Assembly (NCBI RefSeq): GCF_043641665.1
Contig: NC_092203.1
Location: 12,046,873 to 12,110,872, forward strand
Length of the DNA: 64,000 bases
Direction of reading: 5' to 3'
Origin: Enoplosus armatus
Lineage: Eukaryota > Chordata > Actinopteri > Centrarchiformes > Enoplosidae
Both the position numbers and the translations under genes were made by a program. Of the stretch, positions 34,114-48,201 are shown one piece after another. The number at the start of each line of letters is the position of its first letter. The stretch's first letter is position 1. Under the pieces are notes generated by a model. That model worked only from the letters and a program-made list of their open reading frames with translations, was not told where the DNA came from and did not search any database.

Positions 34114-37100
34114 ATGGAGCTCCAGGCGTGGATATCTGGACTGCTGGTCCTCGCCTCTGTGTTTCCCCCGGCAGGTAAGACTCATCAGATGCACATTTTG
34201 AAATCTCACGAACGAAACCTTCAAAGATGTATTGACTCCTTCAGCTTTAATAGAAGCTTTTTTGTTTTCTGGCATTTTGTACTTTTTAAAGATAGAAACA
34301 CAGATAGAAACAGGACACGAAACAATTAATCGATCAACAAATCAAATTCAAATTTGGGTCTTTTTTTTAGTTGTTGATTTTGGCACAAAGAGAAAAATCT
34401 GTTTTAAACTTGGTGATGATGCATTTTCGAGATAATCCGGGTGGTAATCAAAGGGTTTCATGAGGTTTTCTCAACCCACAAAGGAGCCTGTAACCGTTCA
34501 ACTGATCTGAAAAGGTAAAAGAAATCACCAAATATGGTAACTTATTGGTTTTCGTGGACTCGCACTACCTGCTGACCCACCAGCTTCTACGTAGAAATGT
34601 ATAAACTTCCTGTGAGGAAATTTGAATGGTCTCAAACCAGTGAATAAAATGCCAAAAACAGACGTTGCAAACAAGGAGAAAAGAGGCTTCTTTCTGGCGG
34701 CCATGTTGGAGGGCCTGCTGGTTGTTTGTGTCCGTTTCAACAGAATCGAACTCAGTTCATTTCTGTCCGTTTTTTAGAGCAAACAAAGGATTTCTTCAAT
34801 CCAAGATTTTATGTTTCTGCAAAAAATCTGCACATTAGCTTGTTAAGCTAACTGTAGCAGCTGCTCAGCTATTCAGCACTGTGTTATTGTTAACATGGCA
34901 GATTAGCACGCAAGCTAACTAATGGGGTTGAAGGTAGCATGAGCATCAACACTAGGACTGAAAGACTCCCCAGGTTTTTGTTGCTAAGGAATATATATAT
35001 TTCTATATATTTGACTTTTATGTTATTTTATGTTTTATTTGATGTTTTGTCATTTTTTGTTCTGTGATTCTGAAGAAACAATATTTCATTTCAGCTGTAT
35101 TTTTTATTATTTATAGTTTGATTAATATATGAAGAAGTTGAACTTGAAAGCTAGTCGCTAATCTTAGCTGGACCTGCACACACAAACATATATTCAACTG
35201 GACGTCTTAACTTGCTACTTTTACAACTGTATACTGTCATGTTAACAGAATAAAGTCAAATGGTACAGTAATACATAAATTAGTTTAGAAATATTATTAA
35301 ATTCAGAACCCTTTCATGTTGCTTGTATTTTGTATTTTTATTTGTTAATCAAACTCGTAGCGCGTAGCACCAGATCTTTGAGCCAATCAGAAGTTAGTGA
35401 AAAGGCCAAGTTAGCCGAAATTAGCCGCCACAATGCTGGAAAAGGTGAAATGAGATCACTGATGGTGGCGGTCCAGACTGGAACGCATGTACTCAAACAC
35501 TGTATATCTTAAACTGGTCAAACAACAGATCCAGTATCAGCTTCACCACTTCAAGAAACTGTTGAACCGTCGTAAACCAACTGTAACCCAAACCAGTGCA
35601 GCTCGATGATCAGCTGAAGCCAATTAATGGTCGATTTTTGGTTTTTGCCAGTTGACCAGTTACATCAAAGACCACTTTAGATCGTCTAAAGATTATACCG
35701 TTAAATACCAGTTTAGACGACTAAAAGACCAGTTTAGACCGTCTGAAGATTAGAGCCTTAAATACCAGTTTAGATTACTAAAGGACCAGTTTAGACCGTT
35801 TGAAGATTAGAGCGTTAAATACCAGTTTAGATTACTAAAGGACCAGTTCAGACCGTCTGAAGATTATACCGTTAAATACCAGTTTAGATTACTAAAGGAC
35901 CAGTTTAGACCGTTTGAAGATTAGAGCCTTAAATACCAGTTTAGATTACTAAAGGACCAGTTTAGACCGTCTGAAGATTAGAGCGTTAAATACCAGTTTA
36001 GATTACTAAAGGACCAGTTTAGACCGTCTGAAGATTAGAGCGTTAAATACCAGTTTAGATTACTAAAAGACCAGTTTAGACCGTTTGAAGATTAGAGCGT
36101 TAAATACCAGTTTAGATTACTAAAGGACCAGTTCAGACCGTCTGAAGATTAGAGCGTTAAATACCAGTTTAGATTACTAAAGGACCAGTTTGAATAATGA
36201 AACCATTAAGAGGCCATCTTAGACCAGTAAAGACCAGTTTAGCCAGCAGCTGGTCTCAGCAGTTCCAAACATAGTTTCTGAAACAGTTAAAATAAATTAA
36301 AACATGGTTCATTGTTTAATGAAAATAAAATGGAGGCACGTTTACGGAGAGTTCATGACGGCGAACTGATGGCCTCCATTTTAGAAACACTTCGTAAAGT
36401 GATGGTTTTTAACTGAGTGAAGGGAACTGAAGTGCAGCTGAAGACACTCTAACGTGTAGCAAATCTTTTAAAGTGAAAACACGTGCAGAGAAATACAAAC
36501 TTTTACCGTTTCACAGTGTGAGATGACTTCCAGCACGTTTCTTCTTCTTTATCTATCTCTAAGTTCTGTGACACAGTCAGTGTGAGCTGAACCAGACGTG
36601 ATGTTTCAACACTTCTGTGTTTTCCTTAATGACTGCAGACTCTCTGCATGTTAAAGACATTACTTAACATTAAACAACAGCATAATAGTTCATGGAAACA
36701 CTTTCTTTACTAAAAATGGCACAAATTCAAACAATAAGAGGGTTTTTAAGAGATGTTGGCTCTTGTGAATGGATTACAGGGTTATTAGTGGTTTATTATG
36801 ATAAAAAAAACAAGTTTTCTTTTTTAAATTTAACGACCCCTGTCTGATGACGCCACACTGGACATGACGGAGAAATGTCCTCTGAACACCACAGTCGTCT
36901 TAATGCACCTTTAAACTGAGAAATAAGGCTTTTATTTTTACATCAGTGACAAAATAAAGTCATGAAGTGCTGCTGACACGATGCTATGTTGTTTAAAACC
37001 TGTGGCTTCCTTAATAACTGCCGTCTGTCAGCATGTTGAAGACTTAGACTAATGTTAATAATGGGTAATAATGGTTTACGGAAACATGCTCTTCAGTGGG

Positions 37101-38258
37101 AAGAGTTAGAATGGTTTTATGTCTCTTCGGTAAATCTATAATGTTATTTATGGATTTTTTCTGTGAAAGAAAAAATCAGATTAAAACAAAGTCCATTAAA
37201 ATGACATTAACATTGTTACGTGACAGATTGAAGTCATCCAGTGCTGCTTCGATCAGACGAGATATTTAATAACTGCCGTCTCTCAGCATGTCGAAGACTT
37301 CACATGAACTAATTATTAATAACAGTTAACGTTAACACAGTTTCACAGCATATGGTGTCAGCTCTTATATATATTTATATATATTGTATTTTTGATGTCC
37401 TCGTGTGGTTAATACATTCAACTCTAACAAACTCTGGACATGACGGACACACAACACAGTGATCATCTTAAAACACCTCTAAACTGAGAAATAAGGCTTT
37501 TAACTTGAAGTTAAGGGAGTTTTAAATGTTTTCTCCTCCTAATTCAACACATTTTAAAGGGCCTTGACATTAATTCAGTCATATTTTAAGGCCTATGTTA
37601 AATAAGCTCTGATATACATGTGATTATCGTGTGTGAGGTGTAATAGTGGCTCATGTAACAGCTCAGCTTTGTAGTTTAGTGGAGAAAATTAATTGACCAC
37701 AAACAGCGAACCCCCCCCACAGTTCAGGAAGCAGCTCTGTGGTTTTTGAGCTGCGACTCTTACAGCTGAACCGTCTCTCCCAAACGGAGCTTCAGCTCGA
37801 TGTGGTGATCATGTGACCGAGAAACGCTCTGCGCTGTTTGAGACGACAGTTTCAGTGCTCGTCACAGAAACACACCTCGCACGTACCCACAAACCAACCG
37901 TGCGGACACTTTGTTCACACTCGAAATTAGCAAGATTTTATGTCCATTTTCCGTTTTTAGTGAAATCTGTTATAAAACAAACGAGTTTAGTTTTCTGTGT
38001 TTCGCAGCCCGGCGGCCATCTTTGATCAGGGGCGTAGAAGATGGAGGGAAGAGAGAAACGATGAAATGAAAACAGGCCGAGGTGAAGCTCAGTGGCAGGA
38101 ACAGAGAAAAGAAACAGAGCAGAGTGGTGAGGCGTCCTGGATCTTGTTTCAGGTGTTCAGGAACTCCAGCATTTTCTGTCTGTTGATCTTTTTCAAATCA
38201 CATTAAAACACAAATTTAAAACATGAAATAACTTCTTTCAAAGTATCTCCTTGTGATT

Positions 38259-38292
<34 letters not shown>

Positions 38293-39478
38293 GACAAACT
38301 TTAAAGGTCAGTAGACAGTCAGTCTTTCCTTTGTGTTTGATTTAGAAATAGTTGAACTGGCTGTCTTGAACAGCTAACATATAAGAAGGATGGGGGTTCG
38401 GCCGTCTTTGACTGACAGTAATGAGGCCACGCCCCTTTCTCTGGGGGTGTTGAAAGGCATTCTGGGAAGGGAGAAAGTGTTAATCCAGCACTAAATACAT
38501 TACGACATGTGCTTTAAAGTTGTGCAACAGGCTGACTTCTTATCAAAGAGCTCAACCTGTTTTATTTTTGTAGTTTCATTCAGGAAACTGTCGCTGCTCG
38601 CTGAACGTCTCACATTTTACAACAGAATGAAAAGTCTAATGAAGAGCTTATCCTCACGAAAACATTTGTTCTCGGTTCAACAGTTTCCAGCCTGCTGCTC
38701 CGAGTCCACAGCAAACACACAAGTGGAACATTTAAAAACACATTTATCTGACGATGATATTTCTGAATGAAACACACACACACACACACACTCGTCTCTG
38801 CTGCTGTCATCCATCAACACATGAAACCCTGACGTCAAAGTAAAACTACTTTTTCCATCTGTCTGTTACAGTAAGTGTTTACGCTCATTTCACATTTTAA
38901 TATCAGCACTTTTGTTCCAGTAATGTTTGGAAAATGTGCATTAATGTAAACTTGGAGATGTTTCCTCTAAACAAACGTCCGCTGAACAGAATCACCTTTT
39001 AATGTGAGAAACATTTACTGAAAGAGTGAAGGACGAAGGTCATCCACCCTAAGAAAGAAAAGTTATTATTATTCTTATGAATTGTGATTAAATCCCTGAA
39101 CAAATAACAACTGATGATTAAACTGGTTATCGTGCTCTCCATGATAATGGTTTTTATACTGTTAAAATCCCATAATGACCTCTGATTTTCTGAATGCTGA
39201 TGTGCCAAAAGTATTTTTACCTAAACTTCTAATATATATTTACTTCTACTACATTAATCTGACTGTAACTGTAATTACTTGAAATTTTGAGGTAATATGA
39301 GAAAAAAAAACATGAAATATACAGCTGGCCTATAGTACTTGGAGCTGAAAGTGCCACTTAAATTTGAACTTTTTTAAAGCAGGTTTTGAATGGAACTAAA
39401 TGCGTGTGTGTAGCTGAGCTGATAGTGTGTACATGACACTCGCCCTGCTGCGTTCATCAGATCACAAGCCCACCCTGA

Positions 39479-39523
<45 letters not shown>

Positions 39524-42500
39524 TGCTGCAGCGCTGACTTCCTGTTCCGCTTGTATTCGATCTGTCTTTGCTCCTATCTGACTTCATTTATATCAGACGC
39601 ATCGTCGAGCCTCCAGCCCCGATATAGACTGAAGATACTTAGGTGACCATGAATCATTGAGTGTGATTATTTGGTCCTTCATCAGCGTTGCCATGGCGAC
39701 ATCAGAGCAGGGAAGCTGATGCTGTGATAACAGGCGTGTGGGGTTTGTTTGACACATAGATAATAATGTCCGATGACCGTCGAAGCTCAACTCAGCTGGT
39801 TGAATCATGAATCAATCATTTTTCTTTAAAACGATGAACATGTTGTTAAAACAGCTCCAGAAATGTGTTTAAAATAAAGAATACCTAAAACAACAACACA
39901 ACATCACCTGCATGTTCAAACCCCCCAAATATTCAGTTTACAGTTTTAGAAGACGAAGAAATCTGTTTTATTATTATTATTTATTCATTTTATTCTCATT
40001 GCCTCCTGAAAAGTTTTAATTCTGGTTCAACCATAAAAAGATCTTTGTAACTTTGTTTTTAAAGTTGAAGAAAAGTCTTTAAAGAAAATGCTGCTTCATT
40101 TTCTGTCGATGGAGGACTTGAATAGTTGTTTTAACTTTAAACTTTCAAAACATCATATTTTGTTGAACTTTCATCTGAAACTTGGAAACAGATCATGTTG
40201 TTGCTCTCCTCTTCATCACCGCCTCATCATCATGAGTTTCTATTAATGATCTCATCAGCTTTATCTCGTCTTTAATAACTTTAAAAACTCTCACCGAAGC
40301 CCTGAGTCTTGTCTCACAGGCAGACCTCACTGATGAATTCAATATATGCTTTTTAAACTGTACTAAGGTACAATTTTGAAGTACTTGTATTGTTACTTTC
40401 TCCTTCACCACATGTATGTGACAGCTATAGTTACTGTAGATAAACCAGCGTATATGTGAGTTGATGGTTTACATTTACGCTGTAAAAATCCTGCTCAGTA
40501 CATTTCTTGTTGCAAGTGATGCTCTCTTTCAGTTTTACTAACACACACACACACACACACACACAGTCATAAGTATATACACACCCACACTGAACCACAC
40601 ACACACCTGTCAGTGTAATGGAGGAAACCACTGATCTTCATCACACACATTCACACACTGCAGAAAAACAACTGTGTTAACCCTCTCAGTCCCAGATGTT
40701 TAAGTGACGCTTTCACACGAACCGATTGGTCCATCTGGCTGTCAATCAACATAGAACATATGTAGTTTCCTTCTGTGTTTTTATGGTGATCCAAGTTTGA
40801 GCATCACTTTTGGTTCTGTCTAGTTGCCGGACTTTATCTCCACGATGTGAAGCTCTGTGATTGGCTGTTTGTTAGTGCAATGCACCATGGGAGTCGTAGT
40901 TAGATTAGATAAATAATGTGTGCACAACATGTGGAGATAAAAAATCATCTTCCAGGACAAAGAAAGTATTTGATCTGTGTTCGAAATGTGAAAATGATTT
41001 TCAGGTTTGTTTTGAGAGATTGCTGCTTCCAGTCTAATAACAGGAGTCACTGTGCCTGTGTGTGACCCGTGTGACCTTTGACCTCACAGAGGCAGTGACG
41101 CTGTACGACCCTCAGCTGTGTTACATCCTGGACGGCTTCCTCGGTCTGTACGGACTCATCATCACCGGCATGTTCATCAAGGAGAAGGTCGGTCACTCTC
41201 CTCGTGTTGCTTTCTCATTTTATATTAAACCGTCAGTGTGTTGCATCACGTTTCCACCAATTTCTCCTTTTCATTTTACTAAAATGTTTTTAGTTCTTCA
41301 AAACCAAAGTGAAGGCGACAGAGGAGGGCATCTACACCGTGAGTCACCAAACACAACACACATTATCTCTTTACAAACTCGATGAATCCTTCGCTCAGTG
41401 TGACTTTCTGTTTCTTCCTGTGACTTATGGTATTTAAGAGTAAATATTCTTATTGCTGAACACGGTCTGTAATTCTGCCTGACGATGTAACTTCATGTAA
41501 AGTGTCTTCATGCAGCGGTCCTTCTTAAAATCTCACTAACTCATTTCTAACTAGTGATTTGCTGAATCAGGTTGCACCATTAAAGCTAAGAAATGTCTCA
41601 GCTAGTAAAGACTTTAGTGTCAATCTGTTGCTAGGAAACGTCTGTAGCGCCGTCCAATCAATACCAATCAACTATGTAAACAGGAAGTCACTGTAGCATC
41701 ACAAAATAGCATAACTTCCAAAAACTACAGTTTGAGAGGCTAAAAGATAAATCTTAGTAAATGTAGGTGTTAGTTTTACTTCTGTCTGCGGACATGGAGA
41801 CATCTGTGTGTTTCAGAGTTAGTAGTATTCACATCTATTATGATTATGCTAAGCTAACTGACGTTATTTACTCATTTAGTCAAATGTTTTCAGACATGTC
41901 GACCGTCCTCCATATTACCTCTTTTACTCTAAACAGCTCAGATGTTAGCATGCTAACGTTAGCTTTGGTTCAGTTAGCTCCACAACAGTTACACCTGCAG
42001 TTAGTGGCTGTAAATATTTAGTAACAACTAATCTCTACGTCAGAACTAGTTAGTGAGCTGCAACCTGTTTTAATGTAGTGATGATAAAACTTAGCATGAG
42101 GCTGAGTTTAACTTATGAACAGCTGCTGCAGCCGACTGCTGAAGTTTACATTTATTTTATAATATTGACAGAGAAACCCTCAGTTTCATGTTTCTTCTTT
42201 TCAGGAGGATTGTTAAAAAATGTTTATTAGGAGACACACAGAGGAGAAAAATCTAGATGATAGAGAACATACAGCTTCTGGTTTATGTAGCTGTTTGATG
42301 GAGTGTGTGTTGTGTTCAGGATCTGAAAGGCCAGGACTCTGGAGGTTACGCCCCCCTGGTGAGAGGAGACCCCGAGAGAGGAAGAGTGAGTCTCACTTAT
42401 GAAATCTTTTGACCAACAAGGTTTTAGCTTGACAGTAAATCAGTTCATTAGATGATTTAAGAACCTAATCTATGAGGTTCTAAACTTGTCAGGCTCTCTT

Positions 42501-42907
42501 ATAAGATCCTGAATTAACCTGAAAGAATTCCTTTGAACTCCAAAGAACCTTGAAAATCCTACAAGAACTGTGATAAAAACCCTGAAATAACACTTTATTA
42601 AAACAGTTATTTAGATAATTAAAGAACCTAATTTATTTAGTCTAATCTGTTCTGTTCTGTCTTGTAGAACCGCAGGATGATGGATGACAACGCCACCTAC
42701 ACGGTAACAAACACACTTTTTGTTTTTTACTTGTTAATAATGCCCTGTTATTAATAAAAAAACAATAAATAAAAATATATATACATATACGTTACATAAT
42801 ATGTGAATATTGTTTTAATATTCAGGACTTGAACAAACGTACAGATGGAGAATATAAGGAGCTTCCTGTTAAACGAGAGGTGAGTGTGCTTTAGTATTTT
42901 AGTACAA

Positions 42908-42962
<55 letters not shown>

Positions 42963-43357
42963 AAACATTATTACACAAATTATTAAATGAAAATATTGTT
43001 GGATTGTACAGTTAAATCTTATTTAATTTTATTTGTTAATATTCTTTTACATCATTTGACTTTATTTATTAACAGAAGTATAATTTTTGAATCCATCTGA
43101 TGTATTTCTTATGAATTATTTAATATTAGAGATTTGTTATTCACATTTCTGATGTTGGTGTCTGCAGCGTCAGAGAAAGAACGAACAGGTTTACCAGGTG
43201 AGTGGAAACTGTTTCGTAGTTTTGTGTATCCGTTACTATACACAGTAGGTCTGGTCTATTTACTGAAACAAACAATTTTCCATCTCTCCAGGGTCTGAGC
43301 ACGGCCACCAAAGATACCTACGACGCCCTCCAGATGAAGCCGCTTCCTCCTCGCTAA
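34114..43357 (+). CDS. cd247: CD247 (CD3-zeta), T-cell receptor signalling chain
   Basis: Exons 34114-34174, 41090-41187, 41294-41338, 42320-42385, 42668-42703, 42826-42879, 43168-43197 and 43292-43357 join to 151 residues. A signal peptide (MELQAWISGLLVLASVFPPAG) is followed by a very short ectodomain and a membrane segment that keeps LCYILDG, with the Cys for disulphide dimerisation and the Asp that pairs with receptor chains. The cytoplasmic tail has three ITAMs: YTDL-x7-YAPL, YTDL-x7-YKEL and YQGL-x7-YDAL, and ends in the conserved QMKPLPPR. Phosphorylated ITAMs recruit tandem-SH2 kinases (ZAP-70 type). Each ITAM is cut by a phase-0 intron between positions Y+1 and Y+2. At 151 residues it is shorter than the human chain (164). 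Exon 1 rests on the signal peptide, donor and phase; it is the least certain exon. Confidence 0.95.
35668..36196 (+). repeat. 57-bp minisatellite in cd247 intron 1 (about 9 copies)
   Basis: The unit contains GTTAAATACCAGTTTAGATT, ACTAAAGGACCAGTTTAGAC and CGTCTGAAGATTAGAGC. Copies recur every 57 bp, from 35700 to 36157. Variants (CCTTAAATACC, TTTGAAG) are shared by non-adjacent copies, which suggests expansion by blocks. Confidence 0.92.
36620..37510 (+). repeat. Old, diverged tandem duplication in cd247 intron 1
   Basis: Related blocks begin near 36623, 37006 and 37262 (TTAATAACTGCCGTCT, then CAGCATGTTGAAGACTT). A second shared block, CTAAACTGAGAAATAAGGCT (with variants), occurs near 36910 and 37480. 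The copies are heavily diverged. Confidence 0.5.
38263..38293 (+). repeat. (TTA)n microsatellite
   Basis: About ten TTA units in cd247 intron 1. Confidence 0.85.
39481..39520 (+). repeat. (AC)20 microsatellite in cd247 intron 1
   Basis: Twenty uninterrupted AC units. A shorter one is present at about 40541-40564 in the same intron and another at about 38771-38790. Confidence 0.95.
42913..42959 (+). repeat. (AT)n microsatellite in cd247 intron 6
   Basis: About 23 uninterrupted AT units between exons 6 and 7. Confidence 0.95.
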
Positions 43358-45336
43358 TCAATCAATTCAAATGAATTCCAGGATTAATAACAGCAGCTCA
43401 TGTAATATCCTGCAGGGCTGAGAACTGTGTCACGATTTATGACGTGAATGCATCATGAAGAGGCTACTTCTGAATATATTTTGATTACATATATAAACAA
43501 TTATTATCATAATTATTTTTACGCTAAATAACAACAGATTTTATTGGTTATTAAAAAATGTGATCTATCATGAGATGGATCCATTTGTGTTTTGGTCCTA
43601 TTGATGCTAGTTTGGCTATTCAAACGGTATCGGTAGTAGTGATACTGTAGGGATTGCAGTACCAAGGGTTGGCCAGCAGATGTCGCCATTTTGACTGTCG
43701 TACACTGAGAAACAATAAATGATTTTCCAACTTAAAAGCCCCCAAAATGCTTGAAAAGCTCAGTCCAAAGCTATAAAGTTGACATTTAAAGAAATATAAC
43801 CAGATGTAAACCTGTATTTACATTTATCTTAAATTTTCTAATTAAGTTTTAGTAAAAGCAACATTAGTTTGGAGCCTTAAAGAGTTCAATAATAAAACAA
43901 TAAAGACATAATTAAATAAATAATCATAAGAATAAATACCAGCAAAATAATATTTATCCTGCTAATTTTTACAAAAATCCTGCTAATTTTATTGCAGCTC
44001 CCTTTTAGTTAATTCCAGCAATTTTTACATCAAAATGTCTTTTTTTTCCCCTATTCATATTTTTCATTTCTATTTTTCTATTTTTGCCTCTTTTTTTTTA
44101 TCACAATCTTTATCTGTCAATCAAAACAAAAAGGGCAGAGCCAGTTATCACATCACAGGCTCTGAATTAAAGGAATAAAATTTAAGAAATCTGCAATAAA
44201 TATATTCAATAAATCAATAACAATCATTTTTAAGACTTATTGGCTTATTTCACAATTTCGTGGTTAAATGATACATTTTATCTGTATTTATTGATATTAT
44301 TTCTTTCATCGTGTCTTATTTATTTAATGAATTTTGGACCCTTTTGGCCTCCGTACCTACATACATCTGGCATTTTGCAACTTTAAGATTTTATTGTAAA
44401 ATTTAAAAAATGTCGTGCAGCTTTATGTTTCCCTTTTCCTCCTTTAAACGTAAATGTTCTTATTTTTTTGCTATCATTTTAAATCTACTTTTCCTTTTGT
44501 TTTCTTTTTACACGGTAGATGGTTATTATGAAAGTATTTTCGTATAAATAGACGTTTGTTTTGTTGTTCTGATATTTTCCTGAGAATTCGTGCTGTAATG
44601 AATCTGATCATTTGTTGTGATGTTTCTATATGAATATTTTGCTTGTATGGTAATTGTCATGTTTGCTCTGTAAAAGCTGATCTGAGCTCATTTCTGATAT
44701 TAAAATGTATTATAGAAATGTCTTTATGAATGCAAATTAAAGCAGCTAAGTATTACATTTTACAAATGCAGGTTCTGCCACCTGGTGGACAAGAACAGAA
44801 AAACATTTTTGATACTTGAACAAAGATTTGCACAAAAAAGATTGTTTTATTTATTATATAAAAACAAACAAGTTGACGTCGATAACCGTGTTCGGAGTTT
44901 TTCCGGGTTAAATTAAGAGATTGTTGTTTAATTGTGTGTGTAGAAAACAGAATTTTCATTCGCAAACAATAGTTTTACTTTGAAAAACATGATCGGAAGT
45001 CGTATTCTAGGTTTGTAGCGGCTACCTTGACTCTGGTGCCAAACAGCTGGTTAGCATTTTAGGCTATGAGGCTAGCAGGCTCGCTGTGTCTCTGCTGTGA
45101 GTTGCGATGGCAGCTGAACCTACTGAACCTAAACATTCGTACTGATGCTAAAGTAAAGCAATGCAGTGTGATTAATTAATGAACCAAATAATAATTCAGT
45201 TCAAAGGCCGTGCTAATTATTAGACAGGTTGCTAACGGCTAGGTAGCCGTGTTAGCCTCGCTCCCAGCCACAACAACAACAGTTAGCTGTCAACACTGAA
45301 TTCTTCCTCATCAGCAGCCCGCAGAGTTTCACCAAC
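43358..45336 (+). other. cd247 3' UTR and dnajc27 promoter region
   Basis: AT-rich sequence with several AATAAA sites (for example near 43891). No third gene is seen. The last 300 bp before 45337 become less AT-rich and should include the dnajc27 promoter. The junction between the two syntenic blocks lies here. Confidence 0.4.
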
Positions 45337-48201
45337 ATGGAAACAAACGTACCGAAGCGAAGAGATAATAAGAAATCACTGCGTGTGAAGGTAATAAGCC
45401 TCGGAAATGCCGAGGTCGGAAAGGTGAGTGAACACCAGTGTATTTTAGACCAAACCCCGAATAGAAATCAGGCAGATTTGAGTTCAGATGCTTCTAGCTG
45501 CGATAAACATTTAAAAGAAGCCCTATTTGTTGAGCAAGCTAACGATATGTTTATTTAAAACTGTTTAAAAGCTAGAGTTAGCTTTAATAATGAACATTCT
45601 TGTGCTCTTGGTATAAGATTTATGATGCTATTCGGTCTGATTTGTTGTTCATTCTAATACCAGACTCCATATAAAAATCATTTACTTTAACACTTCCTTA
45701 CTATTGCTATTGCTTATTGTTTTATTATTAAGGTTCCTCCTGCAGTCTACTCAGCAGCAAAGGCGACACTTGCTCGCGACGAACCAAGTGCACCAGATAT
45801 GATGATATTCTAATGAAGTAGTGTCTGCTTGGTGTGTAATGTGTATGCCGAATGTGCCAGGAGAACCCAGTGATTCCAAAATGGTCATAAAGTATGGTTT
45901 AACTCATCTGTGTTTTTGCATAAAAGGACCTTTAAATTGACGCCATCTTTTCTGAAATTCATACATTCAATTTGTTCAGTACATTTTATTTGTTTTCTTA
46001 TTAATGTTAATTTAACTGTCCTGGGAACAGCGACAAAAGCCTCCCAATGTGAGCCATTTAAAAACCTTGAAATACTTTCTAAGTCATGCCTGTATGGTTT
46101 ATTGTTTGTATGCGGAATTTACCTAAAGAATCTAGTAATTCTGAAATGATTACGAATTATGCTTTTAAACATTGAGGTGTAACCTATTAACAAGGTGCCC
46201 TACAATTGGCACATTCTTAACTAACATTCGGCATACATCTTACCATTAGTCATCTTTAATAATTCGTTTTCTTATTGAAGTCACTCCTGCAGTCTTTATT
46301 CAGCAATCCTCCTTTAAATTGCTAGATTTCGGAAGGGAGTCTGGCATGAAAGACGTCGTAGCTCATTGTAAATCAATTTTCCTTTTCAGAGCTGCATTAT
46401 CAAACGCTACTGTGAGAAGAGGTTTGTCCCCAAGTATTTGGCCACTATTGGCATTGACTATGGCGTCACCAAGTAAGTTCATCCACTGCATATTTTATCT
46501 ATTACTGTGAGTAAAATATGTTTTCTTTGTTCAAAATGTGACGTGTTTTATCCTTTTACTAAATCAGAATGCCACTGGACCACTGGTGTCCAATGTATTT
46601 TATGTTATCCTGGCTGGATTGTATTAATATGTCTTCATAGTAGTAGAAGTACGTAGTATGTTGTAATACCAGTAACGTGTGTGTTGTCAGAGTGCAGGTT
46701 CGCGATAGAGAAATCAAAGTGAACATCTTTGACATGGCCGGTCATCCTTTCTTCTATGAAGTGAGTCACAAAAAGTTCAACCATTAAACAGCAGTCTTGT
46801 ATTTCTGCATCAGGGGAAACTAAACCAGAGGTCGCAGAGTTTAATTAGTTGTAATGTGGGAAACCTGGAACATGATGTTGTCTGTTTCCCTCCCCTCAGC
46901 CTGTTCCTTGTTGTTTCTGTCTCTCAGGTGCGTAATGAGTTCTATAAGGACAGTCAGGGGGTGCTGCTGGTTTACGACGTCGGCCTCAGGGAGAGCTTCG
47001 ACGCTCTCGACAGCTGGCTCGGGGAGATGAAACAGGAAATGGGCTCTCAAGCCAACATGGACAGCATCGTGTTCGTCGTCTGCGCCAACAAGGTCAGACT
47101 CACACACTCCCAACAAGCAACAACAAGCTCCTCCAATCCGATGCTTTGGCTTCTGGATGGTTAACAGCTTAGAGGTCAGGTGGGCTGTGGGGCTGCACTT
47201 TTCGCACAGAAAAAACCCATCAGTAAAAGCCAATGTTCTGTCCTCTCATTGGTTAGATGTGTCTGGGGGGCGGGAGTGAGAATGTAAACACAGGATGAAG
47301 GTCCAGATCAGACCTCATTCATTCTCCAGCTAGCTGCTAGCTGTGTAGCTGTGTAGCTGTGTCAGACAAAGACCGCTTCCTTAAAGGGTCTTGGTGCGAT
47401 TGTTGTGTTCAGATCTGCAAAAACAAATCGTACCAAGAGGGAAAACCAACCAGTGAACAATGCAGCTTTGACACTGAATGTCCGTCATCTGTCCGTCTGT
47501 GCAGGTGGACCTGACGAAGCGGCGGGTGGTGGACGAGGGGGAGGGGCGTCTGTGGGCGGAGTCCAGAGGGTTTCATTACTTTGAAACGTCAGCACAGAGC
47601 GGAGAGGGCATCAACGAGATGTTTCAGGTACACAAACACGCACACAAAATGTAAATCCGGTTTTAAAGAAATAGTTTTTATTGTCGTGTGTCGTCTCTCA
47701 GGCGTTCTTCTCGTCCATCACCGACATGTGTGAGAACGGCGGGAAGCGTCCAGTGTCAGAGGTCAGCGTCGGCTTCACTAAAGAGCAGGCCGACACCATC
47801 CGACGCATCCGAAACAGCAAGGACTCCTGGGATATGCTGGGCGTCAAACCTGGTGCCACGCGGTGAGTAAACGGCCCGAGGTTGAGCTACTACGAATATA
47901 TATACAACTATGCATGTAAGTAAAACCTAAACAAAAATAAGCAAACAACAATATGTATTTACAGAAGTGTTAGCAGTTGTACTTTCTGTGACTTGCTGAA
48001 AATGTGATCACTATAACTGACTTTACTGTTGGCGTGTCTAATGTTGGTTCCCGTCTGCTTGTTTCCAGGGAGGAGGTGAACAAGGCGTACAGGAAGTTGG
48101 CAGTCCTGCTGCACCCGGACAAGTGTGTCGCCCCCGGCAGCGAAGACGCCTTTAAGGCTGTGGTGAACGCCCGCACCTCACTGCTGAAGAACATTAAATA
48201 A
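45337..48201 (+). CDS. dnajc27: DNAJC27 (RBJ), Rab-like GTPase with J domain
   Basis: Exons 45337-45423, 46390-46472, 46691-46760, 46928-47092, 47505-47627, 47702-47862 and 48069-48201 (stop TAA) join to 273 residues, the human length. The GTPase half shows P-loop GNAEVGKS (split by the first intron after K), switch II DMAGHP, NKVD and ETSAQSG. The C-terminal J domain keeps the HPD triad in LLHPDKC that stimulates Hsp70. As in other RBJ proteins, the switch II Gln needed for efficient hydrolysis is replaced (His follows the Gly), which fits a slow GTPase. There is no C-terminal prenylation cysteine. The family is linked to MEK/ERK signalling and, in some ciliates and flagellates, to cilia. 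All splice sites are GT-AG with consistent phase. Confidence 0.97.

Noticed and set aside
42320..42385. CD247 with a missing first ITAM
   Set aside because: The single exon shows only YAPL. Joining the 45-bp exon at 41294 supplies YTDL with the correct 7-residue spacing, so the ITAM is complete.
45337..45558. 73-codon dnajc27 ORF as a stand-alone protein
   Set aside because: The frame past 45423 is intron. The donor after VGK and the next exon (SCIIKRYC) restore the GTPase P-loop.
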